A DNA stretch of 62,771 nt from Bacteroidales bacterium (lineage in GTDB: Bacteria; Bacteroidota; Bacteroidia; Bacteroidales; UBA932), in NCBI GenBank assembly GCA_024398295.1, contig JAKSJL010000003.1, forward strand, positions 1 through 62,771, given 5' to 3'. Under the pieces are notes generated by a model that saw only the letters and a list, made by a program, of their open reading frames with translations, did not search any database and was not told where the DNA came from. The position numbers and the translations under genes were made by a program. Below, in pieces: positions 32,699 to 42,897 of the stretch (its first letter is position 1; every line of letters begins with the position of its first letter).

Positions 32699-35600
32699 AT
32701 GAAAAAATCAATCAAGGTTGTGTTGTCGCTCATCGCGATGATGCTCATGAGTGTGTCTGCCTTCGCTCAGGTGACCACTTCATCTTTGAACGGTAAGATC
32801 ACCGATGCAAATGGTGCTCCTGTGGCAGGAGCTGCAGTGATCGCCGTCCACACTCCTTCTGGTACCCAGTACTATGCAGTGGCTGACAATGATGGTAGCT
32901 ACTACATCAACGGTATGCGTGCCGGTGGTCCTTACACAGTTCAGGCTACTTGCCTCGGCTACAAGGATGTAACTTTTACAGATGTTACCCTTCAGCTCGC
33001 AGAGCCTTTCGTGCTCAATTACAATCTTCCAGATGACTCTGAGGTCCTTTCTGAGGCCATCGTCATCTCGACAGCATCCACCAAGTTCTCTTCAGAGAAG
33101 ACAGGTGCTGCGACAAACATCAGCAGTAACCAGATCATGACACTTCCTTCTATCAGCAGAAGTGTGACTGACATCACCAAGCTTTCTCCTTACGGAGGAA
33201 ACGGTATGAACTTCTCTGGTACCTCTGGTCGTTCAGCGAACTTCACTGTCGATGGTGCGAACTTCAACAACAACTTCGGTCTTTCTACCAGCCTTCCTGG
33301 TGGTGGCAACCCTATCTCTATCGATGCTATCGAGGAGCTCCAGGTCGTTATCTCACCTTACGATGTACGTCAGTCAAACTTCATCGGTGGTGGTATCAAC
33401 GCTATCACAAAGTCAGGTACAAACACCTTCAAGGGTTCAGCTTACACATACCATCGTAACGAGAACATGCGTGGTAACCGTGTGAATGGCAAGGAGCTCG
33501 CAGAGCGTACCATTGACCGCACCACTACTTACGGTTTCACTCTCGGTGGCCCTATCATCAAGAACAAGCTCTTCTTCTTCGTGAACGGTGAATACTCAGT
33601 GATCCCTTCTACCATGAACAAGTGGAGACCATCTGAGGACGGTGTCGCTGATCCTGACAAGAACATCAGCCGTGTGACCATGAAGGAGGCTCAGGACATG
33701 AGAGATTTCCTTATCAGCAAGTACGGCTATGATCCAGGTTCTTTCACAGAGTATCCTGCAGACAAGAAGAACTACAAGATGCTCGCTCGTCTCGACTGGA
33801 ATATCTCAGACAAGCATCACCTTGCACTCAGATTCAACCACACAAACAGTGTGACCTGGTCTATGCCTTCTTCTTCACGTGATATCGCAGCATTCGCAAA
33901 CAGCTCACAGAGCCAGTACGCTATCACATTTGCGAACTCTGCATACTCGATGAACAACAAGATCTCGACTGTTTCATTTGACTTGAACAGCCGTATCTCA
34001 AATAACCTTTCAAACCAGTTCCTCGTGACATATTCTGATATCGAGGATGTACGTGGCAGTAACTCAGACCTCTTCCCTATGGTGGAGATCGCTGCAGGTG
34101 ACCTCGGCGAGACCGATATGCCTTATATGCTCTTCGGCTATGAGCTCTTCACCCTCTATAACAGAGTGGGTAACCAGACTCTTACCGTAAAGGATGACCT
34201 CACATACTACAAGGGTGCTCACAAGCTCACCGCAGGTATCAGCTACGAGGGCCAGGTCGCTCTCAACTGCTACATGCGTAATGGTACCGGTATGTTCCGT
34301 TACGACTCTATCTCAGCATTCAAGGAGGGCAAGGCTCCTGTAGCCATGGCATTCGACTGGGGTTACAACGGCGCTGACGACCCTTCTGCTACAGTACGCT
34401 TCTCTCAGATCGGCGCATACGCTCAGGACGAGTGGAAGCCTGTTGACAACTTCAAGCTCACTGCTGGTGTGCGTTTCGATACCATCGCATTCAACAATGC
34501 TGACGTGATGACAAACAACGCCATCCTCGAGGCTGATTACGGCGGACGTCACATCGACACTGGTATGTGGCCTAAGACCAACATCCAGATCTCTCCACGT
34601 GTAGGTTTCTCTTGGGATGTACTCAGCGACAAGACTCTCACCGTTCGTGGTGGTACCGGTCTCTTCGCTGGTCGTCTCCCTCTCGTGTTCTTCACCAACA
34701 TGCCTACAAACTCAGGTATGGTTAAGGGCCGTGCTACACGTATCACCGACAAGGCCCTTCTCGAGAAGTTCGCAGGCGGTCTCGTTACCGACAGAAAGGA
34801 GATTCTTAACATCCTGAACTCACACGATCCTAAGAAGTATCCTACCACCATCACTCCAGAGGATGGTACCATGCCTTCAGAGATCGCAGGTGTGGATCCA
34901 AACTTCAAGATGCCTCAGGTATGGAAGTCTTCTATCGCTATCGACTACAGACCTAACGTCTCATTCCCTCTCTCATTCACCGCTGAGTATATCTTCAACA
35001 AGACCATCAACGGAGTGATGCTTTCGAACTGGAACATCAAGGACGAGAATGCAGGCTGGGCTACATTCAATGGTGCTGACGGACGTCACATCTATCCATC
35101 ATCTTACAAGTACACAAAGACTGATGCTTTCGTGCTTACAAACACAAACAAGGGTTATGGTTCAGTGCTCGCACTCTCTATGAACGCAGAGCCTGTGAAG
35201 AACCTCCGCGTGACTGCTTCTGCTACCCACACTGTGGCTAAGGAGCTTACCGGTATGCCTGGCTCAAATGCATCTGCAGCATGGCAGTACATCCCTTCAG
35301 TTGAGGGTCCTAACTTCATGACTCTCCACAACTCTTCATACAACAACCCATTCCGTGGCATGGTGTCTCTCTCTTACACCACAAAGAATGATGTCTACAG
35401 CCTCTTCTATGAGGCAAATCAGTACGGCGGAAACAGCTACATGTACTTCAACGACATTAACGGTGATGGCTATCAGTATGACCTCATGTACATCCCTAGA
35501 GATGAGTCTGAGATCAGCTTCGTTTCACCTGCTGATGCAGCTCGTTACTGGGCTTTCGCAGACCAGGACGAGTACCTCACAGCTCACAAGGGTGAGTACG

Positions 35601-35935
35601 CTGAGGCTTATGCAGTGACACAGCCTATCGTTCAGACCATTGATTTCCACTACGCACATAACTTCAGAATCAAGGTCGGCAAGAGCACAAACACTCTCCA
35701 GCTTAACTTCGATATCAACAACCTCCTTAACCTCTTCAACTCTTCTTGGGGTGTAGCTAAGACTTTCTCTCCAGAGGCTATGTCAGGCCGTCTGCTCAAG
35801 TATGAGTACACAAACAACGAGGGTAAGCCAGTATTCTCTACCAGAGTTCCTGAAGGTGCAAAGACTTGGGATTACACATACTCAAGCGGCAACTGCTGGT
35901 ACATGCAGATTGGTCTCAGATACATGTTCAACTAA
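32699..35935 (+). CDS. Oar-like TonB-dependent receptor 2
   Basis: A 1078-residue paralogue of receptor 1 with the same layout: signal peptide (MKKSIKVVLSLIAMMLMSVSAFAQ), regulatory-like domain (LNGKITDANGAPVAGAAVIAVHTPSG), plug (FTVDGANFNNNFGLSTSLPGGG) and barrel. I choose the ATG at 32699 because it gives a typical signal peptide; 32678 is possible. The plug is close to identical with that of receptor 1, while extracellular loops differ (for example residues 640-700), as expected if they bind different cargo. The lipoprotein gene 18 bases downstream probably encodes its surface partner. Confidence 0.93.
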   Translation: MKKSIKVVLSLIAMMLMSVSAFAQVTTSSLNGKITDANGAPVAGAAVIAVHTPSGTQYYAVADNDGSYYINGMRAGGPYTVQATCLGYKDVTFTDVTLQLAEPFVLNYNLPDDSEVLSEAIVISTASTKFSSEKTGAATNISSNQIMTLPSISRSVTDITKLSPYGGNGMNFSGTSGRSANFTVDGANFNNNFGLSTSLPGGGNPISIDAIEELQVVISPYDVRQSNFIGGGINAITKSGTNTFKGSAYTYHRNENMRGNRVNGKELAERTIDRTTTYGFTLGGPIIKNKLFFFVNGEYSVIPSTMNKWRPSEDGVADPDKNISRVTMKEAQDMRDFLISKYGYDPGSFTEYPADKKNYKMLARLDWNISDKHHLALRFNHTNSVTWSMPSSSRDIAAFANSSQSQYAITFANSAYSMNNKISTVSFDLNSRISNNLSNQFLVTYSDIEDVRGSNSDLFPMVEIAAGDLGETDMPYMLFGYELFTLYNRVGNQTLTVKDDLTYYKGAHKLTAGISYEGQVALNCYMRNGTGMFRYDSISAFKEGKAPVAMAFDWGYNGADDPSATVRFSQIGAYAQDEWKPVDNFKLTAGVRFDTIAFNNADVMTNNAILEADYGGRHIDTGMWPKTNIQISPRVGFSWDVLSDKTLTVRGGTGLFAGRLPLVFFTNMPTNSGMVKGRATRITDKALLEKFAGGLVTDRKEILNILNSHDPKKYPTTITPEDGTMPSEIAGVDPNFKMPQVWKSSIAIDYRPNVSFPLSFTAEYIFNKTINGVMLSNWNIKDENAGWATFNGADGRHIYPSSYKYTKTDAFVLTNTNKGYGSVLALSMNAEPVKNLRVTASATHTVAKELTGMPGSNASAAWQYIPSVEGPNFMTLHNSSYNNPFRGMVSLSYTTKNDVYSLFYEANQYGGNSYMYFNDINGDGYQYDLMYIPRDESEISFVSPADAARYWAFADQDEYLTAHKGEYAEAYAVTQPIVQTIDFHYAHNFRIKVGKSTNTLQLNFDINNLLNLFNSSWGVAKTFSPEAMSGRLLKYEYTNNEGKPVFSTRVPEGAKTWDYTYSSGNCWYMQIGLRYMFN

Positions 35936-35953
35936 TCTAATCCGCAAGCAATC

Positions 35954-37939
35954 ATGAAATTCAAGTATATTCTTACAGCTCTCGTAGCAGCTTCACTTGG
36001 TTTTGTAGGCTGTAATGAGAAATTCGAGATCTCATCTCTCGAAGGCGTAGAGATTTCAAGCTCTGTGGTTGGTTTCGCCACTGAAGGTGGCACCAAGAGC
36101 ATTACTCTCAACGCAGACCAGGCATGGCAGATCAAGGACGAGGATGTTCCAGCATGGCTCAGCATCCAGCCTGTATCTGGCGGCGCTGGCCAGACTACCA
36201 TTTCGCTCACTGCGACCGCAAATACAGGTGCGCAGAAGAACGACCAGACTGTCATCACCTTCGCTGATGGCAAGACCCAGATCGTCAAGCTCCTCCAGGA
36301 TGGTGGCGAGCCTACAGCTTCTACCTGTGCTCAGGTAATCGCTGGCGATGACGGTGTCGCTTTCAAGGTTACTGGTACAGTCACAGGCATTGCCAATACC
36401 CATTATGGAAACTTCTACATCAACGATGGTACTGGTGAGGTCTACATCTATGGTACCATGGACAAGAAGGGCAACACAAACTCAAGCTCTAACTCGTACG
36501 ATAACCTCAACGACCCTAACAATGCAAACAGCTGGGATATTTCAGTAGGTGATGTTGTCACCGTACAGGGTCCTAAGAAGAAGTACAACGACACTCACGA
36601 GCTCGTGGATGTGGCCATTCTCGGCATCACCAAGTCTCTTCTCACCATCGTCGGCGAGACTGAGTACAAGGTGGACAAGGAGGACAATACCATTGACGTG
36701 AAGGTTGTCTACAAGGGCAATGACCTCCAGGTGAACACTGACGCTTGCTGGCTCACACTCGCTGGCATCGACGTCCAGAAGGATACCACTTTTGTGAAGC
36801 TCCATGTAGCTGCAAATGCTGAGGATACCCGTACCGCAGAGGTGACATTCTCTTCAAATATCCCTGGCCAGGCTTCTTCAGCTAGCATCACCGTTACCCA
36901 GGCTACAGGTCTTTCTATGTACACTCTTCCATTTGCTGAGGACTTCCAGGCAGGTCAGGGTGCATTTGAGATCAATGATATCGTGGCTCGCGCAGACGGC
37001 AAGGACATCTGGGCATTCGCTTCAGGCTATGGTATGAAGGCTACAGGTGGCTCTAAGGTAGATACCAAGTCTATGCTCATCTCTCCAAAGATCAGCCTCG
37101 CAGGCGTCGCTTCTCCAGTTCTCACATTCGAGCACTGTGGTAAGTACTGTGGCGATCAGGCTGAGGAGCTCACTGTATGGGCTTCTACCGATGGCGGTGA
37201 GACCTGGGCACAGCTCCTCATCCCTAATGAGCATCCAAACAACTGGGGTTGGGTTAATTCTGGTGAGATCAGCCTCGCTAAGTTCGTGGGCAAGGATTAC
37301 ATTCAGGTAGCATTCCAGTACATCTCAAATACCGCATTCTACGGCACCTGGGAGGTGAAGAACCTCAAGATCGAGGACAGAGCCCTCCAGATGACAAGCC
37401 TCGCAGAGCTCTCAAATGCCGCTACTTCAGCAAGCGTTGAGTACACTGTGAACCTCAAGGATGCCATTGTCACTTATGTGAATGGTTCGAATGCCTTCAT
37501 CCAGGATGCTACAGGTGCAGTTCAGGTTTACTCAAAGACCCATGGTCTTGTGGCTGGTGACGTATTCAATGGCCCAGTCAAGTTCACCCAGACTCTCTAC
37601 AGCGGCTACCAGGAGGCTACAGCCATCGATTTCTCTGCTGCCACCAAGACCACTGGCACAGTGGAGCCTATCGTACTCACTGTAGACAAGCTCAACAAGG
37701 ATTACACAAGATACACCTGCTGCCTGGTGAAGATCGAGGGCGCTACCTTCGCTACCGGTTCAGCTGGTACCGCCAAGGTAAATGACACCATGAGCCAGGA
37801 TGGCGCTTCTGTCGCTACCCGTACTCAGGTCAATGCTGTCGCTTACGAGGCAGGCAAGGCTTACGATGTAGTCTGCGTTCCTGTAAGATACAACTCAGCT
37901 CCTCAGGTTTCTATCTACGAGAATCCTATCGCTAAGTAA
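35954..37939 (+). CDS. BACON / OB-fold multidomain lipoprotein
   Basis: A 661-residue lipoprotein (lipobox FVGC, Cys 20). Visible parts in order: a BACON-type domain (residues about 32-113, FATEGGTKSITLNADQAWQI ... AWLSIQPVSGG), an OB-fold-like domain (about 118-225, with HYGNFYINDGTGEVYIYGTMD), a second BACON-like domain (about 228-315, CWLTLAGIDV), a jelly-roll of the choice-of-anchor type (about 320-480, FAEDFQAGQGAFEIND and STDGGETWAQLL) and a last OB-like domain (about 485-605, NAFIQDATGAVQVYSK). BACON domains are linked with surface carbohydrate or mucin binding. It shares an operon with receptor 2, closed by the terminator at 37959. Confidence 0.8.
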   Translation: MKFKYILTALVAASLGFVGCNEKFEISSLEGVEISSSVVGFATEGGTKSITLNADQAWQIKDEDVPAWLSIQPVSGGAGQTTISLTATANTGAQKNDQTVITFADGKTQIVKLLQDGGEPTASTCAQVIAGDDGVAFKVTGTVTGIANTHYGNFYINDGTGEVYIYGTMDKKGNTNSSSNSYDNLNDPNNANSWDISVGDVVTVQGPKKKYNDTHELVDVAILGITKSLLTIVGETEYKVDKEDNTIDVKVVYKGNDLQVNTDACWLTLAGIDVQKDTTFVKLHVAANAEDTRTAEVTFSSNIPGQASSASITVTQATGLSMYTLPFAEDFQAGQGAFEINDIVARADGKDIWAFASGYGMKATGGSKVDTKSMLISPKISLAGVASPVLTFEHCGKYCGDQAEELTVWASTDGGETWAQLLIPNEHPNNWGWVNSGEISLAKFVGKDYIQVAFQYISNTAFYGTWEVKNLKIEDRALQMTSLAELSNAATSASVEYTVNLKDAIVTYVNGSNAFIQDATGAVQVYSKTHGLVAGDVFNGPVKFTQTLYSGYQEATAIDFSAATKTTGTVEPIVLTVDKLNKDYTRYTCCLVKIEGATFATGSAGTAKVNDTMSQDGASVATRTQVNAVAYEAGKAYDVVCVPVRYNSAPQVSIYENPIAK

Positions 37940-37958
37940 TCACTTCTTCTGCATATGG

Positions 37959-37988
37959 AAGGGCTGCGAGAAATCGCAGCCCTTTTTT
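37959..37988 (+). terminator. Terminator of the receptor 2 operon
   Basis: A perfect stem, AAGGGCTGCGA with TCGCAGCCCTT, and a GAAA tetraloop, followed by T residues. Confidence 0.95.
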
Positions 37989-38020
37989 GTGCCCACGTGG
38001 CGAGGTCTGGCCTTAATCGT

Positions 38021-38051
38021 TTTGATAAAAGGATAAAAAGTGCTATATTCG
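38021..38051 (+). promoter_or_regulatory. Promoter for the nuclease/receptor operon
   Basis: TTTG at 38021-38024, 19 bases, then TATATTCG at 38044-38051 (one mismatch to TAnnTTTG). The ATG follows at 38093. No other promoter or terminator was seen before 49235. Confidence 0.65.
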
Positions 38052-38092
38052 TAAGTTAAATTGCATAAATAGCAACTAATCAGAATAATTAT

Positions 38093-40567
38093 ATGAAAAT
38101 TAAGACATTAGCCTTATCAATGCTTGCATTTCTGGGCATCGCGACAGCGTGCCAGAACAAGCCTGAGGACCTCGGTCCTGCCGGTATCAAGGTAGACCAG
38201 ACCGAGCTTACATTTACCTCTGCTGCGGGTACTCAGACCGTCACTCTCCTTGCGACACGTGACTGGACTGTATCCAGCGATGCTGAGTGGGTGATCTGCA
38301 CTCCTAGCGAGGGTGAAGCTTCAAAGGAGAACAAGAAGATCGAGGTTTCAGTCCTCGCGAATCCAAACTATGACCGCACCACCACACTCGTGTTCTCTAT
38401 CGGCCTTGCAGATCAGATCGTGACTGTGAAGCAGTCAGGCGACCTGGGCGAGAAGAAGGCTCTCTCCGTTTCTGAGTTCAATGCTACAGATGCAGACGAG
38501 ACCACCGTATACGAGGTTCAGGGAGTTGTGACCGGCTCTATCAACACTCAGTACGGAAACTTCTACCTCACAGATGGTAAGGAGCAGATGCAGGTCTATG
38601 GCACCACAAACTGGGCGGATTACTCTGATAAGCTTGCCGTTGGTGATACAGTCATAGCAAAGGGCGCTCACACTCTCTTCAATACGACCCACGAGATCAA
38701 GAATGCAGAGATCATCTATTATGCGAAGGGTCAGGGTGGCAATGTAAATCCAGGTCCTACCGATGCTATCTATTATAACAATTTCGATAAGTCAGTAGCT
38801 GAGAAGACCTACGGTTCAGGTAGCAGCTATCCTTATCTCGATCAGTCTGACTGCTGGCAGAATGCTACCGGTTCAGGTGCAGCAAATGTTACCTACGACT
38901 ACAAGGCCATGTCTGCTAGAAGCAACTCAAATTCAGACAGTAACTACTCAGACTATGCTGGATCGGGTGCAAACAACCTCTTCTTCGGTGCCAGCGCACA
39001 CTTCGCAGTGAAGGGCATCACTCTCGGTGGTGCAAAGAACCTTACCGTAAGCTTCGGTTCTGAGAGATATGTGAATGGTGCGGACAACACCTTCAACCCA
39101 TCAGAGTTCCACGTCTACGTAAGTGAGGATGACAAGAAGTGGGTAGAGCTTTCATACTCATTCCCTAATGGCCTCAAGGATGGCCGCTGGGACATGGCTT
39201 CTTCTACATTCACCGTCCCTGCATCTACAAGCAAGCTCTCTATCTATATCTCGACCGATATAGCAAGTGCATACAGACTCGATGACCTTACCCTCGTGGC
39301 TGCATCTGCTGCGGGTACCGCTATCGACTTCAGCAAGGGCATTGACATCGACGCAGGCGGCAGCACTGGTGGCGGCGACAACCCTGGCGGTGGCGATTCT
39401 GCTGAGGCCAAGGCAGTGACTGTAGCCGATTTCATTGCGGCAGCAGAGTCAAGCACTCAGCCTTACAAGCTCACTGGTATCGTAGGTGGCAGCATCAACG
39501 CGACTTACGGAAACTTCGACCTTACTGATGCTACTGGTACAGTATACGTTTACGGCCTTACGAAGACAAACCTCGGCTATGGCGCGACAAACGACAAGTC
39601 ATACGCTTCGCTTGGCATCAACGCTGGTGACGAGGTGACCCTCATCGGTTTCCGTGGCTCATACAATGATAAGATAGAGGTTATGTACGCTTACTATGTA
39701 AGCCACAAGCCTGCTGGCGGCAGCGGTGACAACCCTGGCGGTGGCGAAAACCCTGGCGGTGGCGACACCGCTGAGGCCAAGACTGTGACTGTGGCCGATT
39801 TCATTGCGGCAGCAGAGTCAAGCACCCAGCCTTACAAGCTCACTGGCGTGATCGGTGGCAGCATAAACACCACTTACGGAAACTTCGACCTCACAGATGC
39901 TACTGGTACAGTATACGTCTATGGCCTTACGAAGACAAACCTTGGCTATGGCGCGACAAATGACAAGTCATACGCTTCGCTTGGCCTCAAGGCTGGCGAC
40001 GAGGTGACCCTTATCGGCTACCGTGGCTCATATGGCGACAAGGTCGAGGTGCTGTCTGCATACTATGTAAGCCACAAGCCAGCAGCTGGTGGCGACAACC
40101 CAGGCGGTGAGAATCCACCTGCAGGTGACGCTGGTGAGTATGCATCAAATGTGACTTGGACCCTGGGTGCCAATGCTTACGATGCCACAAGTTCAGGCAC
40201 ATCTGCCCAGTCTGCTACCGTAAACGGTGTGGCTGTGTCCAATCTTCTCAAGCTTGGAAAGAGCTCTGCAGCGGGTACTGCTACCATCACTCTCCCTAAG
40301 GGTACCTCTAAGGTAAGTTTCTACGGTCTCTCATGGGCAGGCAAGGAAGCTACTCTTTCTATCTCAATGGGCTCTACTGAGGTCATGTCACAGCCTCTTG
40401 CAGTAAATTCTGGAGTGACCGGAAATGCACCTTACACCATCACTGTGAGCGCATCAGACAAGTACACAAAGTCTTTCGATGCTCCACTTGCAGCTGATAC
40501 CCAGATCACGGTGACAACCACTGGTACAAACTATCGTGTCATCCTCTTCGGTATCAAGGCAGAGTAA
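38093..40567 (+). CDS. BACON lipoprotein with repeated OB-fold-like modules
   Basis: An 824-residue lipoprotein (signal ending IATAC, Cys 20). Order: BACON domain (residues about 32-117, FTSAAGTQTVTLLATRDWTVSSDAEWV), OB-fold-like module (about 120-215, QYGNFYLTDGKEQMQVYGT), a jelly-roll domain (about 225-405, YYNNFDKSVAEKTYG), then two nearly identical 123-residue modules joined by Gly/Asn/Pro linkers (about 437-682, YGNFDLTDATGTVYVYGL in each), and a C-terminal beta domain. The OB-like modules resemble the YhcR-type OB folds found next to nucleases. The acidic residues after Lys close to the lipid Cys (CQNKPED) fit a surface-export signal; that is an inference. First gene of the operon. Confidence 0.78.
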   Translation: MKIKTLALSMLAFLGIATACQNKPEDLGPAGIKVDQTELTFTSAAGTQTVTLLATRDWTVSSDAEWVICTPSEGEASKENKKIEVSVLANPNYDRTTTLVFSIGLADQIVTVKQSGDLGEKKALSVSEFNATDADETTVYEVQGVVTGSINTQYGNFYLTDGKEQMQVYGTTNWADYSDKLAVGDTVIAKGAHTLFNTTHEIKNAEIIYYAKGQGGNVNPGPTDAIYYNNFDKSVAEKTYGSGSSYPYLDQSDCWQNATGSGAANVTYDYKAMSARSNSNSDSNYSDYAGSGANNLFFGASAHFAVKGITLGGAKNLTVSFGSERYVNGADNTFNPSEFHVYVSEDDKKWVELSYSFPNGLKDGRWDMASSTFTVPASTSKLSIYISTDIASAYRLDDLTLVAASAAGTAIDFSKGIDIDAGGSTGGGDNPGGGDSAEAKAVTVADFIAAAESSTQPYKLTGIVGGSINATYGNFDLTDATGTVYVYGLTKTNLGYGATNDKSYASLGINAGDEVTLIGFRGSYNDKIEVMYAYYVSHKPAGGSGDNPGGGENPGGGDTAEAKTVTVADFIAAAESSTQPYKLTGVIGGSINTTYGNFDLTDATGTVYVYGLTKTNLGYGATNDKSYASLGLKAGDEVTLIGYRGSYGDKVEVLSAYYVSHKPAAGGDNPGGENPPAGDAGEYASNVTWTLGANAYDATSSGTSAQSATVNGVAVSNLLKLGKSSAAGTATITLPKGTSKVSFYGLSWAGKEATLSISMGSTEVMSQPLAVNSGVTGNAPYTITVSASDKYTKSFDAPLAADTQITVTTTGTNYRVILFGIKAE
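39401..40138 (+). repeat. Two tandem 369-base repeats in the lipoprotein gene
   Basis: Unit 1 is 39401-39769 and unit 2 is 39770-40138, each encoding one 123-residue OB-like module plus a linker. The units are almost identical, apart from scattered third-position and a few amino-acid changes. Short linker repeats (CCTGGCGGTGGCG) occur at 39382, 39733 and 39751. Confidence 0.9.
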
Positions 40568-40573
40568 TATTTG

Positions 40574-41794
40574 ATGTTTGGACGTAGTAAAATACTCTTC
40601 GCGCTTGCTGCGCTGGCAGCTTTCTTCGTGGTAGCATCGTGTGAGCCAAAGACTCCGGATGTTCCAGAGGAGGAAGGGGAGACTTCTGTCGCTATCTACA
40701 AGGGAAAGGCCCTTGTGGATAGCAAGGCAGGAAGCCAGTTCATCATCGTGCAGGCACCGGGAGCGTGGATGCTTTCTGTGGAGTGTGCTGATGGTGGGAA
40801 ATGGGCGACACTGTCCCAGACCAGCGGTGAAGGCTCGAAGAACAACATTATCCTTTCTTACGAGGAAAATAAGTCAGAGGACGCCCGCGTCGTGACCGTG
40901 ACCCTGAGGTATAGGAGCGACGAGGCCGTGTGCTCCCTTACACAGGCAGGCGTGAACCAGAGTGGAAACAAGAACAATGGAGTCTCAAGCACCCAGAAGG
41001 GATGGATGGAACTTCCTGCTACATCTGAGAATGATGGACTGGATTTCTTCACCCACATCATGAAGGTGGGCAGTTCTGACTTCAGAAACTTCTCGTATTA
41101 CTGGGACTACACAAACTTCGTGTCTCACTGGGTGGCTTATCCATTGAACAAGACCCTGAGAGGCTCAGGAGGCCGCTCGGATGCGTGGGCGCTTGACCCA
41201 AATCTCCCTGAGGCTGAGCAGTCAAACATCACCATGCGCGGCTTCAGACCTTATGGTTATGACCGTGGCCATCAGTGCCCTTCAGCGGATAGACTCACAA
41301 ATGTGGCTGCAAACATGCAGACCTTCTATGGCACGAACATGACTCCGCAGCTCTCCGACTTCAACCAGAATCTCTGGGCGAGCCTTGAGGGCAGGGTGAG
41401 AAGCTGGGGCGACGCCTGTGACACACTTTACGTGGTCACCGGCTGCGTGGTGGCTCCGAACTCGACTTCAGGTGCAGAGGGCGCCATAGGCGGATATGCC
41501 TGGGACAATGTCCAGAACAAGGTGGCCATCCCTAAGGCATACTACAAGGCGGTTCTTCGTTACTCGAAGACCTCGAATGTAGGCTGGGGCGGCTATGCTG
41601 CCTGCGCCATCTACCTTGAGCATAAGAACTATGGCTCCTCGGCTTTCATAAACAAGTCGATGTCAATGTCCATCGACGAGCTTGAGAAGCTTACGGGCGT
41701 GGACTTCTTCGTGAATCTTCCTGCCGCCATCGGCAAGGAAGATGCAGACAAGGTGGAAGCCCAGAATCCTCAGAATGTGGGACTTTGGTGGTAA
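40574..41794 (+). CDS. Secreted DNA/RNA non-specific endonuclease with BACON-like domain
   Basis: A 406-residue lipoprotein (lipobox VVASC). Residues about 38-125 form a BACON-like beta domain. The catalytic domain (about 145-390) has the NUC-type core YDRGHQCPSADR, with the general-base His, and the metal-binding NQNLWASLEGRVRSW helix. Such beta-beta-alpha metal nucleases cut both DNA and RNA. I use the ATG at 40574; the TTG three bases earlier is not needed. The gene starts 6 bases after the previous stop. It probably works at the cell surface, cutting nucleic acid. Confidence 0.9.
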   Translation: MFGRSKILFALAALAAFFVVASCEPKTPDVPEEEGETSVAIYKGKALVDSKAGSQFIIVQAPGAWMLSVECADGGKWATLSQTSGEGSKNNIILSYEENKSEDARVVTVTLRYRSDEAVCSLTQAGVNQSGNKNNGVSSTQKGWMELPATSENDGLDFFTHIMKVGSSDFRNFSYYWDYTNFVSHWVAYPLNKTLRGSGGRSDAWALDPNLPEAEQSNITMRGFRPYGYDRGHQCPSADRLTNVAANMQTFYGTNMTPQLSDFNQNLWASLEGRVRSWGDACDTLYVVTGCVVAPNSTSGAEGAIGGYAWDNVQNKVAIPKAYYKAVLRYSKTSNVGWGGYAACAIYLEHKNYGSSAFINKSMSMSIDELEKLTGVDFFVNLPAAIGKEDADKVEAQNPQNVGLWW

Positions 41795-41811
41795 AACAGA
41801 AAATTGACGAT

Positions 41812-42882
41812 ATGAAAAGAATAGTTGCATTGGCATTCTGCCTCACTCTCTGCCTGGGTGCTCTCGCCCAGACAAAGACACAGCAGAACTATGTGATAGG
41901 TTTCTATAACCTTGAGAATCTCTTCGACATCTACGATGACCCTGTCAAGAATGATGCTGAGTATCTTCCTGACGGCGCGAACCAGTGGACAGAGGTCAAG
42001 TATAACAAGAAACTCCACAACATGGCTACCGTCATCGCTGAGATGGCGAAGAACAATGGCCGTTTCCACACCATTCTCGGTGTGAGTGAGATCGAGAACC
42101 GCCTGGTGCTTGAGGATCTCGTGAGCCAGCCGGAGCTCGCTCCTGCGAACTTCCAGATCGTTCACTACGACAGCCCTGACAGACGTGGTGTGGATGTGGC
42201 TCTTCTGTATAGGCCTGACTCATTTGAATATCTTGACAGTGAGGCGATTCCGTATACATTCGACCCTACGAAGACCTATCCTGACACAGATACTTCCTAC
42301 TTCAGGACCAGAGATGTCCTCATGGTGCATGGAAAGATAGCAGGGGAGCATTTCGCTTTCTATGTGCTTCACCTTCCATCACGTGTCGGCGGCAAGGGCG
42401 GCGACCTCCGCAGCCGTGGCGCTGAGATCGCCTATCTCCATTCACTCAAGATGATGGAGCAGTATCCAGGCATCAAGATAGTGGTGATGGGTGATATGAA
42501 CGACAACCCTACTGATGAGAGCATGGCTGTGGTCATGCGTGGTAAGGAGAACATTGAGGATGTCGAGGAACTCGACTATTTCTCTCCTTACACCTCCATG
42601 CTGAAGGCTGGATACAGCTCTCTTTATTATCAGGGAGGAAACAACATTTACGACCTTGAGCTTGTGAATCATGCGTTGGCCAAGGCTCCGGAAGGCACCT
42701 TGCAGATCCAGCCTGTCACTAAGAACAAGAAGAAGTGGTATTATGGCGTCATCTTCAAGCGCCCATTCATGACCTCGCAGAGTGGCCCGTACAAGGGCTA
42801 TCCTATGCGTACCTTCTCGAACGGCGCGTTCATGAATGGCTACAGCGACCACTATCCTACTTACATTGTAGTCGGAAAATAA
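41812..42882 (+). CDS. Secreted endonuclease/exonuclease/phosphatase family enzyme
   Basis: A 356-residue EEP-fold enzyme with a signal peptide (MKRIVALAFCLTLCLGALAQ). The active site looks complete: YNLENLFD (Asn), GVSEIENR (Glu), VMGDMNDNPTDES (Asp and Asn) and the closing YSDHYPTY (Asp-His pair). The family includes DNases, sphingomyelinases and inositol phosphatases; with a NUC nuclease next door, a nucleic-acid or nucleotide substrate is the best inference. The start at 41812 gives the signal peptide; the in-frame start at 41785 lies in the previous gene. Confidence 0.88.
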   Translation: MKRIVALAFCLTLCLGALAQTKTQQNYVIGFYNLENLFDIYDDPVKNDAEYLPDGANQWTEVKYNKKLHNMATVIAEMAKNNGRFHTILGVSEIENRLVLEDLVSQPELAPANFQIVHYDSPDRRGVDVALLYRPDSFEYLDSEAIPYTFDPTKTYPDTDTSYFRTRDVLMVHGKIAGEHFAFYVLHLPSRVGGKGGDLRSRGAEIAYLHSLKMMEQYPGIKIVVMGDMNDNPTDESMAVVMRGKENIEDVEELDYFSPYTSMLKAGYSSLYYQGGNNIYDLELVNHALAKAPEGTLQIQPVTKNKKKWYYGVIFKRPFMTSQSGPYKGYPMRTFSNGAFMNGYSDHYPTYIVVGK

Positions 42883-42897
42883 AAAATTGAGATAGAT

